Assembly (NCBI RefSeq): GCF_000425265.1
Contig: NZ_AUDC01000010.1
Location: forward strand, 310,001 to 374,000
From: Maridesulfovibrio zosterae DSM 11974
GTDB taxonomy: Bacteria > Desulfobacterota > Desulfovibrionia > Desulfovibrionales > Desulfovibrionaceae
Direction: 5' to 3'
DNA: 64,000 bases
The notes below the pieces were generated by a model, which saw only the letters and a list, made by a program, of their open reading frames with translations, had not been told where the DNA came from and did not search any database. This document shows, in pieces, positions 34,926-43,775 of the stretch. Both the position numbers and the translations under genes were made by a program. The number at the start of each line of letters is the position of its first letter. Position 1 is the stretch's first letter.

Positions 34926-35007
34926 GCTGATGTTCATGAGACGAGGGTGTAATGGTAAAGCATTAAGGTGTAGACTGTAATTATTTAATGCTTTTTAGAG
35001 GAACTAA

Positions 35008-35640
35008 TTAATCATTAAGCTGTTCGTAAACCTTACCGACAAGTTTTTCGCTGGGAGTAAGCGTCTTTTCACCGGGAGTCCACTTTGCAGGGCATGCCTC
35101 GGCTGGATGGTCTTTAAGATAAACATTTGCTTCAATTTTACGAACCAGTTCTTGTGCGTTACGGCCAACATTGTAAAAATTAACTTCAGATGAAACCAGA
35201 ACGCCATCAGGGTTAATAATAAATGTACCGCGAAGAGCCAGTCCTGTATCGTGATCATATACACCGAAGAAATCTGAGACTTCACCGGTTGGATCTGCAG
35301 CCATTTTAAACTTTACGTTCTGGAGCAGTCTTTCGTCAGTCTTCCATGCAAGGTGAACAAATTTGGTATCAGTCGAGACTGAAACAACTTCGCACCCGAG
35401 TTTTTCCAGCTCTGCATGTTTATCTGCCAGATCAGCTAGTTCTGTCGGGCAGACGAATGTGAAATCTGCTGGGTAAAAGAATAAGACCAGCCACTTACCG
35501 GCTTTTTTAACTTCTTCAAATTTCACTTCGCAAAAACCGCAATCGCATGGATCGTATGCTTCCATAACAAACTCAGGAACGGTTTCCCCGATTGCTGCAA
35601 TAGAAAGAACCTCTTCATAATCTCCGTGATGACAACTCAT
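35008..35640 (-). CDS. AhpC/Prx1-type 2-Cys peroxiredoxin with extra CxCxxC
   Basis: 210 residues. The peroxidatic cysteine is Cys64 in PADFTFVCPTEL. The resolving cysteine is in the C-terminal EACPAKWTPGEKT (Cys ~183), as in typical 2-Cys enzymes. An unusual Cys-rich patch precedes the active site: Cys3 with His4-His5, and Cys32-x-Cys34-x-x-Cys37 in DPCDCGFCEV. It reduces hydroperoxides in the cytoplasm. The gene is read divergently from a PreP-type protease. A Fur/PerR-like palindrome lies about 100 bp upstream, so peroxide- or iron-dependent control is likely. Confidence 0.92.
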   Translation of the reverse strand: MSCHHGDYEEVLSIAAIGETVPEFVMEAYDPCDCGFCEVKFEEVKKAGKWLVLFFYPADFTFVCPTELADLADKHAELEKLGCEVVSVSTDTKFVHLAWKTDERLLQNVKFKMAADPTGEVSDFFGVYDHDTGLALRGTFIINPDGVLVSSEVNFYNVGRNAQELVRKIEANVYLKDHPAEACPAKWTPGEKTLTPSEKLVGKVYEQLND

Positions 35641-35741
35641 TTTTTATCTCCTGTGCTTATATAGTTAAAATCAGTATTATCTTTAACATCTTTTTGCCTT
35701 GTGTTGAAAGAAGATTAGATAAATCTTTATTTCATGTCAAC

Positions 35742-35760
35742 GATAATCGTAATCTTTATC
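35742..35760. promoter_or_regulatory. Fur/PerR-like box
   Basis: GATAATCGTAATCTTTATC matches 16 of 19 positions of the classical Fur-box consensus. It lies between the divergent peroxiredoxin and M16C protease genes. Sequence alone cannot tell Fur from PerR; next to a peroxiredoxin PerR is favoured. Confidence 0.55.
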
Positions 35761-35882
35761 GATATTTTTTTATTATCTCAATTTTATTAATAAAATTTGT
35801 TAACAATCGATGCTAAGAGTAATTGATTTAAGATGTCGTTTTAGGTATTTTCAAAATTCATAACCAATATGGAGAATAATAA

Positions 35883-38768
35883 ATGACCAAACTACATGGA
35901 TTTATAGAAATATCACGTGAATATCTGACTGAACTTAATGGTGAGGCTGTAATTTACAAACATGCGAAAACAGGTGGACGACTTCTATCTATAATTAACA
36001 ATGATGAAAATAAAACTTTCGGAATCAGTTTTCGCACCCCTCCTGAAAACAGTACCGGTTTACCCCATATACTTGAGCACTCCGTATTGTGCGGGTCCAG
36101 AAAATACCCTGTTAAAGAACCGTTTGTTGAACTTCTTAAATGCTCATTGCAAACATTCCTCAACGCAATGACTTATCCGGATAAAACCGTATACCCTGTT
36201 GCAAGTCCCAATGAGCAGGATTTCCGCAACCTCGTCGGAGTATATCTTGACGCTGTTTTCTTTCCTAACCTTACACCGAATACTCTTATGCAGGAAGGCT
36301 GGCATTACGTTCCTGAAGATGATGGAAGTCTCAGCTATAAAGGTGTTGTTTTTAACGAAATGAAAGGGGCATATTCATCACCGGACAGCCTGCTATATGA
36401 ACACACTCAGCATTCACTGTTTCCAGATACTACGTACGGCCTTGACTCAGGTGGAAATCCGGAAGTAATCCCGGACCTTACTTTTGAAGAATTCATGGAA
36501 TTCCACAGCAAATACTATCATCCATCAAATGCTTATGCATTCTTTTATGGAGACGATGATCCTGAACATCGTCTTGCAATGCTGGATGAGTATTTCTGCC
36601 AGTTTGATAAAATTGATCCGCAATCTGAAATAGCCATGCAACCCCCCTTTGATAAGCCTATAGCGCTTGAAAAAAGATACGCTGCTTCTGATGAAGGTGG
36701 TCAAAAGGCTATGGTTACAGTAAACTTCGGAATAGAGCAGGATCGAGATGCGATGTCTGATCTTGAACTTAACGTACTGGAAGAGATACTTATCGGTCTG
36801 CCATCCTCTCCGCTACGTAAAGCATTGAATGATTCGGGTATGGGTGAAGATCTTGCAGGTGTAGGACTTGAAAATGAACTCCGCCAGCTATACTTCTCCA
36901 CGGGTCTCAAAGGCATAGATAAGGAAGATGCACAAAAAGTTGAAGAACTTATCTTTGCAACTTTAAAAGAGCTTGCTGCCCAAGGTGTCGCGCAAGAAGA
37001 TATTGATGCAGCAGTTAATACCATTGAATTTCATCTGCGTGAAAACAATACCGGATCATACCCCCGTGGTCTTTCTGTTATGATCAGTGCAATGACCTCA
37101 TGGCTCTATGATGGACACCCTCTTGAGTACATTCGCTATGAAAAACCGCTGGAAGATATCAAAGCTAAAATTGAAAAAGGTGAGAAAATTTTTGAATCCC
37201 TGATTGAAAAAATCTTCTTAAATAATAATTATCGTACAAGTGTACTGATGGTCCCAGATAGTGAAGTAGGTCCAGCCAGTGAGGCTCGCGAAAAGGATAA
37301 ACTGGAAAAAGCTCGTAGCGCAATGGATGATCAGGAATATGCTGCAGCAGTCAGCAAGGCCAGAGAACTTCAGGAAGAACAGGAAGCGCCGGACTCACCT
37401 GAAGATTTGGATACAATCCCGCGCCTGCAAATTTCAGATCTCGATAAACATGGAAAAGAAATAGTTTGCGAAGAAAAAGAACAATTACTTTTCCATGATA
37501 TAGACACCAACGGAATCACATATCTAGACCTCGCATTTGATTTTGCAGGTCTTGAGGATAGATTGATCCCATACCTGCCCATATTTGGACGGGCATTGAC
37601 CCAGACAGGAACCCAATCTACAGACTTTGTCACCATGACCAGACGCATGGCTGCCAAAACAGGTGGAATATCACCTACCACAATTGTTTCAGCCCATCAT
37701 GCCTCTGAAGAAACCTGCACCCGCTTTGTACTGCGAGGCAAAGCAACAGCTGAACGGACAACTGATCTGCTGGATATCATCAGTGAACTTCTACTTGAGG
37801 CTTCACTTGATAATAAAGATCGTATCCGCCAGATTGTACTCGAAGCCAAAGCACGCAAAGAACAATCACTCATCCCTTCCGGTCATATCATCGCGGCAAC
37901 ACGCATGAAAGCACGCTTCAACGAAGCTGGATTCATCAATGAACTTATGAACGGTATCACAGGACTTGAATTCCTGCGCAACCTTGCAGAGCGTGTTGAC
38001 AATGATTTTGAATCTGTAGTTGCTGACCTTGAAACAATAAGATCGGTAATACTTAATCAGGCAAACCTGCTTTCTAATGTCACTCTTGATGGAAAATCAT
38101 TTGGGAATATTGAAACAGCTATCGCTGATATGGTGGGCAACCTTCCTGCTGGAACCCACAGCAAAGCGACACGTAACATGCATTCCTTTTCAAAAGCAGA
38201 AGGACTCTGCATCCCGGCTCAGGTCAACTATGTTGCCAAGGGTGCAAATGTCTTTGAGCACGGCTACCAATATTCAGGAGCTGCTCATGTTATCAGTCGT
38301 TATCTGCGTACCGGATACCTGTGGGATAAAGTACGCGTGCAAGGCGGAGCCTATGGATCATTTTCAATGTTCGACCGTACTTCCGGCAGCCTGAGCTTTG
38401 TTTCATATCGTGACCCGAATCTGAACCGTACTATCCAGACTTATGATGGTGTCGGCGAATACCTGAACAGTATCGAAGTAAACAATGATGAGCTGGAAAA
38501 AGCTGTTCTGGGTGGAATAGGCGAAATTGACGACTACATGCTTCCAGATGCCAAAGGTTATACCTCAATGGTACGCTATCTCTGCGGAGAAGATGCTAAA
38601 TTCAGACAGTCCATCCGTGAGCAGGTACTCAGCTGCAGTGAGCATGATTTCCGTAACTTTGCAGAGGCAGCCAAAACTGTTGCAAAACATGGCGATATTG
38701 TAGTCCTCGGCAGTAAAAAAGCTATGCAGGAATCAGGACGAGAATTTGATCTGGTTGATGTTCTGTAA
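35883..38768 (+). CDS. M16C metallopeptidase (presequence protease PreP-like)
   Basis: 961 residues, typical of the M16C/PreP group of clamshell proteases. The inverted zinc motif HxxEH appears as HILEH (about residues 62-66) just before SVLCGSRKYPVKEPFVELL, and the distal Glu is in the NEMKGAYSSPDS region. NAMTYPDKTVYPVAS is another family hallmark. Two peptidase-M16 halves are joined by a linker (~430-500) rich in Glu and Asp, the M16C-associated domain. It degrades oligopeptides. No signal peptide, so cytoplasmic. GGAG precedes the ATG by nine bases. Single gene, ending at a terminator. Confidence 0.94.
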   Translation: MTKLHGFIEISREYLTELNGEAVIYKHAKTGGRLLSIINNDENKTFGISFRTPPENSTGLPHILEHSVLCGSRKYPVKEPFVELLKCSLQTFLNAMTYPDKTVYPVASPNEQDFRNLVGVYLDAVFFPNLTPNTLMQEGWHYVPEDDGSLSYKGVVFNEMKGAYSSPDSLLYEHTQHSLFPDTTYGLDSGGNPEVIPDLTFEEFMEFHSKYYHPSNAYAFFYGDDDPEHRLAMLDEYFCQFDKIDPQSEIAMQPPFDKPIALEKRYAASDEGGQKAMVTVNFGIEQDRDAMSDLELNVLEEILIGLPSSPLRKALNDSGMGEDLAGVGLENELRQLYFSTGLKGIDKEDAQKVEELIFATLKELAAQGVAQEDIDAAVNTIEFHLRENNTGSYPRGLSVMISAMTSWLYDGHPLEYIRYEKPLEDIKAKIEKGEKIFESLIEKIFLNNNYRTSVLMVPDSEVGPASEAREKDKLEKARSAMDDQEYAAAVSKARELQEEQEAPDSPEDLDTIPRLQISDLDKHGKEIVCEEKEQLLFHDIDTNGITYLDLAFDFAGLEDRLIPYLPIFGRALTQTGTQSTDFVTMTRRMAAKTGGISPTTIVSAHHASEETCTRFVLRGKATAERTTDLLDIISELLLEASLDNKDRIRQIVLEAKARKEQSLIPSGHIIAATRMKARFNEAGFINELMNGITGLEFLRNLAERVDNDFESVVADLETIRSVILNQANLLSNVTLDGKSFGNIETAIADMVGNLPAGTHSKATRNMHSFSKAEGLCIPAQVNYVAKGANVFEHGYQYSGAAHVISRYLRTGYLWDKVRVQGGAYGSFSMFDRTSGSLSFVSYRDPNLNRTIQTYDGVGEYLNSIEVNNDELEKAVLGGIGEIDDYMLPDAKGYTSMVRYLCGEDAKFRQSIREQVLSCSEHDFRNFAEAAKTVAKHGDIVVLGSKKAMQESGREFDLVDVL

Positions 38769-38788
38769 TGAGAAACTAGTTAAAATTA

Positions 38789-38820
38789 AAAACCCCGGGC
38801 ATACAAATGTCCGGGGTTTT
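38789..38820 (+). terminator. Terminator of the PreP-like gene
   Basis: AAAACCCCGG (38789-38798) pairs with CCGGGGTTTT (38811-38820). It can also work on the minus strand for the next gene. Confidence 0.9.
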
Positions 38821-38861
38821 AGCATAAGCTTCCTTACGCAAAGGGATTGGTGTAATTAAAA

Positions 38862-39347
38862 CTACACGTAATCCCCCCTGTTAAATTTAATCTGTTCGGT
38901 CACTGCCATGACTTCTAATTCACTGACAATTGAACCCAGTTCGGGATTCTCGCTTGCTACGCCGGGCCAGTCTTTCTTGAGTGAATCAACACCACCTTGA
39001 ATACCTTCAAGAGTACTGTATGCCTGCTTCAGACCGCCTTCAGAAGCGGTACCTACCTGCTGTGCGTAATTCTCAAAATCTCCGAAAAGTTTTTCAACTT
39101 TGCCTACAAATTCACCTTCACTGACCTGCGCACTTTGCACTGGAGCAGTCTGCTGCACCTGCAGCATGGGGTTCATGGCATGAAGACCAGGCACTGGAGG
39201 TGCTGCAACAGACTTATTTTTTTCGCCCTGCTGCACTTCCTGATTAAGAAATTCTCCAAATGCCGCCCCGTCAACCTTCTTTGCCTTATTACTTTGCTGC
39301 TGTTGCTGCTGTTGTAAGGCTTCAATCTGTTCAGGACTTATCTTCAT
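38862..39347 (-). CDS. Conserved hypothetical protein with N-terminal polyglutamine
   Basis: 161 residues of unknown family. The N-terminus MKISPEQIEAL is followed by seven glutamines encoded by a CAA/CAG microsatellite (about 39293-39316). Residues ~25-75 are Gln/Pro/Val-rich and probably disordered. The C-terminal half (~80-161) is helical, ending in ELEVMAVTEQIKFNRGDYV, which looks like a conserved domain. No signal peptide or membrane helix. A 14-bp perfect palindrome (AAAGTCTAGACTTT, 39399-39412) lies 52 bp upstream of the ATG and could be an operator. Function unknown. Confidence 0.65.
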   Translation of the reverse strand: MKISPEQIEALQQQQQQQSNKAKKVDGAAFGEFLNQEVQQGEKNKSVAAPPVPGLHAMNPMLQVQQTAPVQSAQVSEGEFVGKVEKLFGDFENYAQQVGTASEGGLKQAYSTLEGIQGGVDSLKKDWPGVASENPELGSIVSELEVMAVTEQIKFNRGDYV

Positions 39348-39629
39348 ATTTTACTCCTCAGCCTTTGGTTTCACGGCATATCATGCAATGACCTTGCCAA
39401 AGTCTAGACTTTAAAGCAATAGACTGAAATAATTGTCATTATACTAAAAACAAGGTCGGAAAAAAATTCCTTAATTAACCATAAAGAAAAATAAAATAGA
39501 ATTTTTTTCCACCTGTACAATAAATCATAAGAAAATGCTTGTCCATGCTATCTAGTTTGGGATAATATTTGATATAAGAGTAGTTAAATACGCTTTTTCA
39601 ATACACAACTTTGAAATAAGGAGGATAAT

Positions 39630-40070
39630 ATGGTTGATATAAAAAAGATTTTGTGTGCAGTTGACTTTTCCGAGCACAGCCCTGTTGTTGCTGACTATGC
39701 AAGTACACTTGCAAAGAAGATGGGGGCCGAGATCATGTGCCTGTATGTTGCTCCTTCGTTGGACCAGTATGTAGGGTTTCATGTACCACCCAGCTCAATC
39801 GAAAACTTTGTAGGTGAAATAGTTACAGGTGCCGACTCATCGATGGAAAGCTTCATTGATGACAATTTCAAAGATGTAAGTGTAAGCGGTAAGGTTGTTA
39901 CTGGATATGCTGCTGAAGAAATACTCAGCATTGCAAAAAACGAAAACACAGATCTGATTGTAATGGGAACTCATGGCCGTGCAGGTATTGATCGCATTCT
40001 ATTCGGTTCTGTCGCTGAAAAGGTAGTCAAGGCTGCCAACTGCCCTGTTCTGACCGTGAGACCTACCTAA
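39630..40070 (+). CDS. Universal stress protein (UspA family)
   Basis: 146 residues, a single Usp domain. The start KKILCAVDFSEHSPVVADYA carries the ATP-binding Asp, and the end has the GTHGRAGIDRILFGSVAEKV pattern (G-2x-G-9x-G-S) that binds the ATP phosphates, then NCPVLTVRP. UspA proteins of this ATP-binding type help in stress survival. AAGGAGG lies seven bases before the ATG. Monocistronic, with a strong terminator after it. Confidence 0.95.
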   Translation: MVDIKKILCAVDFSEHSPVVADYASTLAKKMGAEIMCLYVAPSLDQYVGFHVPPSSIENFVGEIVTGADSSMESFIDDNFKDVSVSGKVVTGYAAEEILSIAKNENTDLIVMGTHGRAGIDRILFGSVAEKVVKAANCPVLTVRPT

Positions 40071-40101
40071 AAAAGACTCAGGCTTGCCCCCTGGCTTAAA
40101 G

Positions 40102-40132
40102 AGTCCTCCACTTCAATATGAAGTGGAGGACT
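40102..40132 (+). terminator. Terminator of the uspA-like gene
   Basis: AGTCCTCCACTTCA and its exact complement form a 14-bp stem with a 3-base loop, followed by TACTTTTG. Confidence 0.88.
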
Positions 40133-40306
40133 TACTTTTGCATATTAGTATTTAAGTCAAACCAGTTATAAATCACCTATTCTTATAAGAGCTTTTTGAC
40201 AAATCCCATATTCCCAACTACTAAATTTGCTGCAACCCCGATAAATTCAGAATGAAACTATTCAAATGCCCCTCGGGGAAATTCACCACCATAAGAGGAT
40301 CACAGC

Positions 40307-41401
40307 ATGTCCGCCATCAAAGTCCGTCCTGATGTGATGGAAACTAAGCCCTATGTTCCGGGACTTACCATCGAGGAAATAAAAGAAAAATACGGTCTGG
40401 ATACCGTTATTAAACTTGCCAGCAACGAAAACCCCCTTGGTGCATCTCCAATTGCTCAAAAAGCCATTATTAGCCATGCACCATATATTTTCCGCTATCC
40501 TCAGAACGGCAATCCCCGCTTGAATAAAGCAATTGCAAAGCGCATTGGAGTTGATGAAAAATGTATCATCAGCGGTAACGGATCGGACGAGGTTATTGAC
40601 CTTCTCCTGCGCGTCAAAGCTCAGCCGGGGCAGGATGAAGTGCTGACTTACGAATCATGCTTCAGCATGTACAGACTTATGTCCAGACTATGTGGTATCA
40701 GTTTCAGACAGGTCCCCCGCGATGCCGGTCATAAGCAGCCGCTCAAAGCTCTTGCTGCTGCGGTAACAGATAAAACAGCAATTGTTTTTATAACTACACC
40801 GGATAATCCTACAGGTCTGGCTGTTCCAGCCCGTGAACTGCGTGAAATCGCATCATTAATTCCTGCACAGACCATTTTGGCAATTGATGAAGCATACATT
40901 GATTTTGCTACTCCGGCGAAAGAATATGACATGCTTTCAATGCTGAATGAATTTCCCAATATCGTATTACTGCGCACATTTTCCAAAGCATACGGTCTGG
41001 CTGGAATGCGCATAGGTTACGGTATCATGAGCCCAGAACTTGCTGATTATATCAGCCGATCCCGCGCTCCATTCACCGTAAGCATTCTTGCTGAAGAAGC
41101 TGCTGTTGCTGTGCTTAGTGACGAAGCATTCTATCAGAAAACACTTGATGTAGTGCAGCGCGGAAGGAAATTATTCACAGACGAGCTTAGAGCAATAGGC
41201 TGTGAAGTCCTTGATTCTCAAGCTAATTTCATTATGTTCAAACCAACACGTAATGCAGCTGAAGTCTTTGATGAACTTCTCAAACGAGGAATTATCGTAC
41301 GCCCTCTAAAAAGTTTCGGTCTTGCCGACTACATCAGAGTTAATATGGGCACTGACTATGAAAATAAAATTTTTCTAAAAACACTTAAGGAGCTGCTTTA
41401 A
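40307..41401 (+). CDS. hisC: Histidinol-phosphate aminotransferase
   Basis: 364 residues of the class I/II aminotransferase fold. The N-terminus has KPYVPGLTIEEIKEKYG and KLASNENPLGASP, typical of HisC. The PLP-binding Lys is in RTFSKAYGLAGMRIGY, and the phosphate-contacting residues in GNGSDEVIDLLLR and IDEAYIDFA. It transfers the amino group from glutamate to imidazole acetol phosphate in histidine synthesis; some members also act on aromatic acids. Its stop overlaps the start of cmk by one base, so the pair is translationally coupled. No other his genes are in view. Confidence 0.93.
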   Translation: MSAIKVRPDVMETKPYVPGLTIEEIKEKYGLDTVIKLASNENPLGASPIAQKAIISHAPYIFRYPQNGNPRLNKAIAKRIGVDEKCIISGNGSDEVIDLLLRVKAQPGQDEVLTYESCFSMYRLMSRLCGISFRQVPRDAGHKQPLKALAAAVTDKTAIVFITTPDNPTGLAVPARELREIASLIPAQTILAIDEAYIDFATPAKEYDMLSMLNEFPNIVLLRTFSKAYGLAGMRIGYGIMSPELADYISRSRAPFTVSILAEEAAVAVLSDEAFYQKTLDVVQRGRKLFTDELRAIGCEVLDSQANFIMFKPTRNAAEVFDELLKRGIIVRPLKSFGLADYIRVNMGTDYENKIFLKTLKELL

Positions 41402-42072
41402 TGTCTGCGCCTTTTATTATTACTCTCGACGGTCCAGCAGGTGTGGGCAAATCAACTCTTGCCAGGCGTCTAGCTGATCATTTTGAAATTGCCTACCTTG
41501 ATACCGGAGCCATGTTCAGAGCTACAGCATGGAAACTTGGCAAAGGAGCATGGGACTGGAAAAATGAAACTATTGAAGCCGCTTTGCAAAATCTTGAATT
41601 CACCCTTTCCGGCAGCGGAAGCAATTCGACTTTAAGTCTCAACGGAATCGCACTTACAAATGAAATCCGTACAGAGAATGTCGGCATGTGGGCTTCAAAT
41701 ATGGCCAAAATCACTGCGGTAAGAAATTTTCAGAAAACAGCACAGCGAAATATCGGAACAACTACATCATTGGTTGCTGAAGGCCGGGACATGGGTACAG
41801 TCATTTTCACGCAAGCTCCCTGTAAATTCTTTCTTGATGCTGACCTTAAAGAACGTGCCCGCAGACGTTTCAACCAGCTCGAAGAAATGGGAAAACCTGC
41901 CGAACTGGATGAACTTATTGAACAGATTAAAGCCAGAGATGATCAGGACCGCAATCGCAAAGTTGCACCGTTAAAACCTGCCGAAGACGCAATAATTGTC
42001 GATACAACCAAGCTTGATATCAACGGGGTTTTTGAACGTCTTGTTTCAGAAACAGAAAAAAAGCATTTATAA
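41401..42072 (+). CDS. cmk: Cytidylate kinase
   Basis: 223 residues. P-loop GPAGVGKSTLARRLA is followed by YLDTGAMFRA and, centrally, VAEGRDMGTVIF, then FLDADLKERARRRF, all standard for CMP kinase. It phosphorylates CMP and dCMP to diphosphates with ATP. Coupled to hisC by a TTTAATG overlap. The C-terminus (KLDINGVFERL) is normal. A short GC-rich terminator follows. Confidence 0.95.
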   Translation: MSAPFIITLDGPAGVGKSTLARRLADHFEIAYLDTGAMFRATAWKLGKGAWDWKNETIEAALQNLEFTLSGSGSNSTLSLNGIALTNEIRTENVGMWASNMAKITAVRNFQKTAQRNIGTTTSLVAEGRDMGTVIFTQAPCKFFLDADLKERARRRFNQLEEMGKPAELDELIEQIKARDDQDRNRKVAPLKPAEDAIIVDTTKLDINGVFERLVSETEKKHL

Positions 42073-42097
42073 AAATATTTTTAATACTCAATGTATC

Positions 42098-42136
42098 TGG
42101 CCGCTTGGAAGAATAACCCAGCGGCCATGTTTTTTG
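42098..42136 (+). terminator. Terminator of hisC-cmk
   Basis: TGGCCGC (42098-42104) pairs with GCGGCCA (42121-42127), followed by TGTTTTTTG. Confidence 0.85.
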
Positions 42137-42187
42137 TAACCCGATGTTCACTTGACATTAAACCACCTGCAACTACCTACTTAAATC

Positions 42188-43663
42188 ATGAACTATCAAA
42201 TAGCCAAAGCGGAGCATTCCGTTAAATTGTCTTCTGTTTTAAAAGAAATCTTTCCAGAACCGATGGCACCAATTGCAACGGTTTTCAACGATGAACTGGC
42301 TGCTTCTTTCTACAATGCAGACTCAACCAGACTGGCTCACATGCGTCAGGCCTGCCGTACAGCCAAAAGAATAGTCTCACAAATGAACTATGACAAAGAG
42401 CTTTCTGACAAGATCATCATTGCAGCACTTTTTCATGACATAGGCTACTCAGAAAAGCTCGCGAAAACAGGTTTTCATCCACTTGATGGGGCAGCATATC
42501 TGGCCCACTGCGGTGCTCCTGAAGATGTAATAGAAGCAGTGTTGTGGCATTCCAGCACCCCCCTTGAGATTCAAAATCTACCTGAAATTAAAGTGTACTA
42601 CGATAAATTCCCTGTGCCGGACTTAGAAAATATTCTTATACGCACGGTATGTTATTGTGACTTCAGGACATCTCCGCTGGGCGAATCATTTTCTTTCGGT
42701 CAGCGTATTGTTGAACTTAAAAATAGATTCGGCACTGGAAGTATTGCTCCGGCAATCGCCAAAAAAACTCTCCCAGCCGCAAGAAAGGATCAGGATTATT
42801 TGGCCAGAAATATCACCCAGAATCGTAATGCCCCGTTGCCATGGATTTTCTGCGATATTGATGGAACCCTTATTGAGCCGGGCAATATAATTGATGAGAT
42901 TTCAGCTAATGCTATTGAGAGATTCAGAAGTGCCGGTGGAAAATTTTCTCTGGTTACAGGAAAGCACCTGATCAGCATACCTGAACTGATAGAAATTGTG
43001 GGCAGTGAAAATGCTCACGCCGGAGTCAACGGCTCGTTGATTAACCGTAGCGGAGATCTTTCTCTCCACGGAACAACCATCGCACAATGCAAGTCAATTG
43101 AAGAAACATTGCTTGAAGCTGGAATCCATTATGCAACCTATGTCACAGACGGAATTTGGACCAGGTCAGACCTTCTTAAAGCTGAGTTAGATGCTTTTAC
43201 ACTTGTGGGTGAGACACTTCCCCAAAAAGGCCTTACACCTGAAAAAAAAGGTGTAATCAAAGTATTAACCTTCTCACACCGCAATAAAATTGAACAATGT
43301 AAATTTGTACGTAAGCTTGCAGAGAAGCATGGCCTTAGCTGCGTACGAACAGCAGAAGAATTTCTTGAAATAGGGCCGGCAAAACATGGTAAACACTCTG
43401 CTGCAATGCAGATTATGAAAGAAATAGGCTGGCCGGATCTCAATAGCATTGCAATTGGAGACAGCGAAAATGATCTGACTATGTTCGGTCATGCAGGACT
43501 GAGTGCCGCTGTGGCCAATGCAGCTCCCGAAGTTCTCCCTGCTGCGGACTTACATATCCCTTCATGTCAGGACCATGGGGTTGCAAAACTGCTGGATGAA
43601 CTTGTCGAATCATCTAAAGACGGTTACTGGTCTATCCCCCGAAAATGGCTGGTGCAGCATTAA
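42188..43663 (+). CDS. HD-domain phosphohydrolase fused to a Cof-type HAD hydrolase
   Basis: 491 residues in two enzyme domains. Residues ~45-165 are an HD domain: His51, the HD pair in ALFHDIGYSEK (83-84), His121 in VLWHSS and Asp158, the full metal-binding set. Residues ~218-470 are a HAD-IIB (Cof) domain with FCDIDGTL (Asp223 nucleophile, Asp225), FSLVTGKH (motif II), a motif III Lys in GVIKVL, and IAIGDSENDLTMF (motif IV). Both active sites look intact. HD domains cleave nucleotides or phosphoesters, HAD-IIB members dephosphorylate sugars or nucleotides, so two consecutive hydrolytic steps are plausible. The substrate is unknown. Confidence 0.88.
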   Translation: MNYQIAKAEHSVKLSSVLKEIFPEPMAPIATVFNDELAASFYNADSTRLAHMRQACRTAKRIVSQMNYDKELSDKIIIAALFHDIGYSEKLAKTGFHPLDGAAYLAHCGAPEDVIEAVLWHSSTPLEIQNLPEIKVYYDKFPVPDLENILIRTVCYCDFRTSPLGESFSFGQRIVELKNRFGTGSIAPAIAKKTLPAARKDQDYLARNITQNRNAPLPWIFCDIDGTLIEPGNIIDEISANAIERFRSAGGKFSLVTGKHLISIPELIEIVGSENAHAGVNGSLINRSGDLSLHGTTIAQCKSIEETLLEAGIHYATYVTDGIWTRSDLLKAELDAFTLVGETLPQKGLTPEKKGVIKVLTFSHRNKIEQCKFVRKLAEKHGLSCVRTAEEFLEIGPAKHGKHSAAMQIMKEIGWPDLNSIAIGDSENDLTMFGHAGLSAAVANAAPEVLPAADLHIPSCQDHGVAKLLDELVESSKDGYWSIPRKWLVQH

Positions 43664-43724
43664 ATCTTTTACTTAATTTAGTTATGCATTTGGCATACCT
43701 GAAAAAGATTCTTTTATCAAAAAA

Positions 43725-43752
43725 AAGCCCCGAAATATCAATTTCGGGGCTT
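43725..43752. terminator. Bidirectional Rho-independent terminator
   Basis: AAGCCCCGAAAT and its exact complement form a 12-bp stem with a 4-base loop, between convergent genes. Six or more A precede it, giving a T-run for the minus-strand CBS gene. Confidence 0.92.
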
Positions 43753-43775
43753 TAACTTATTCTTAAAAACAGAAT

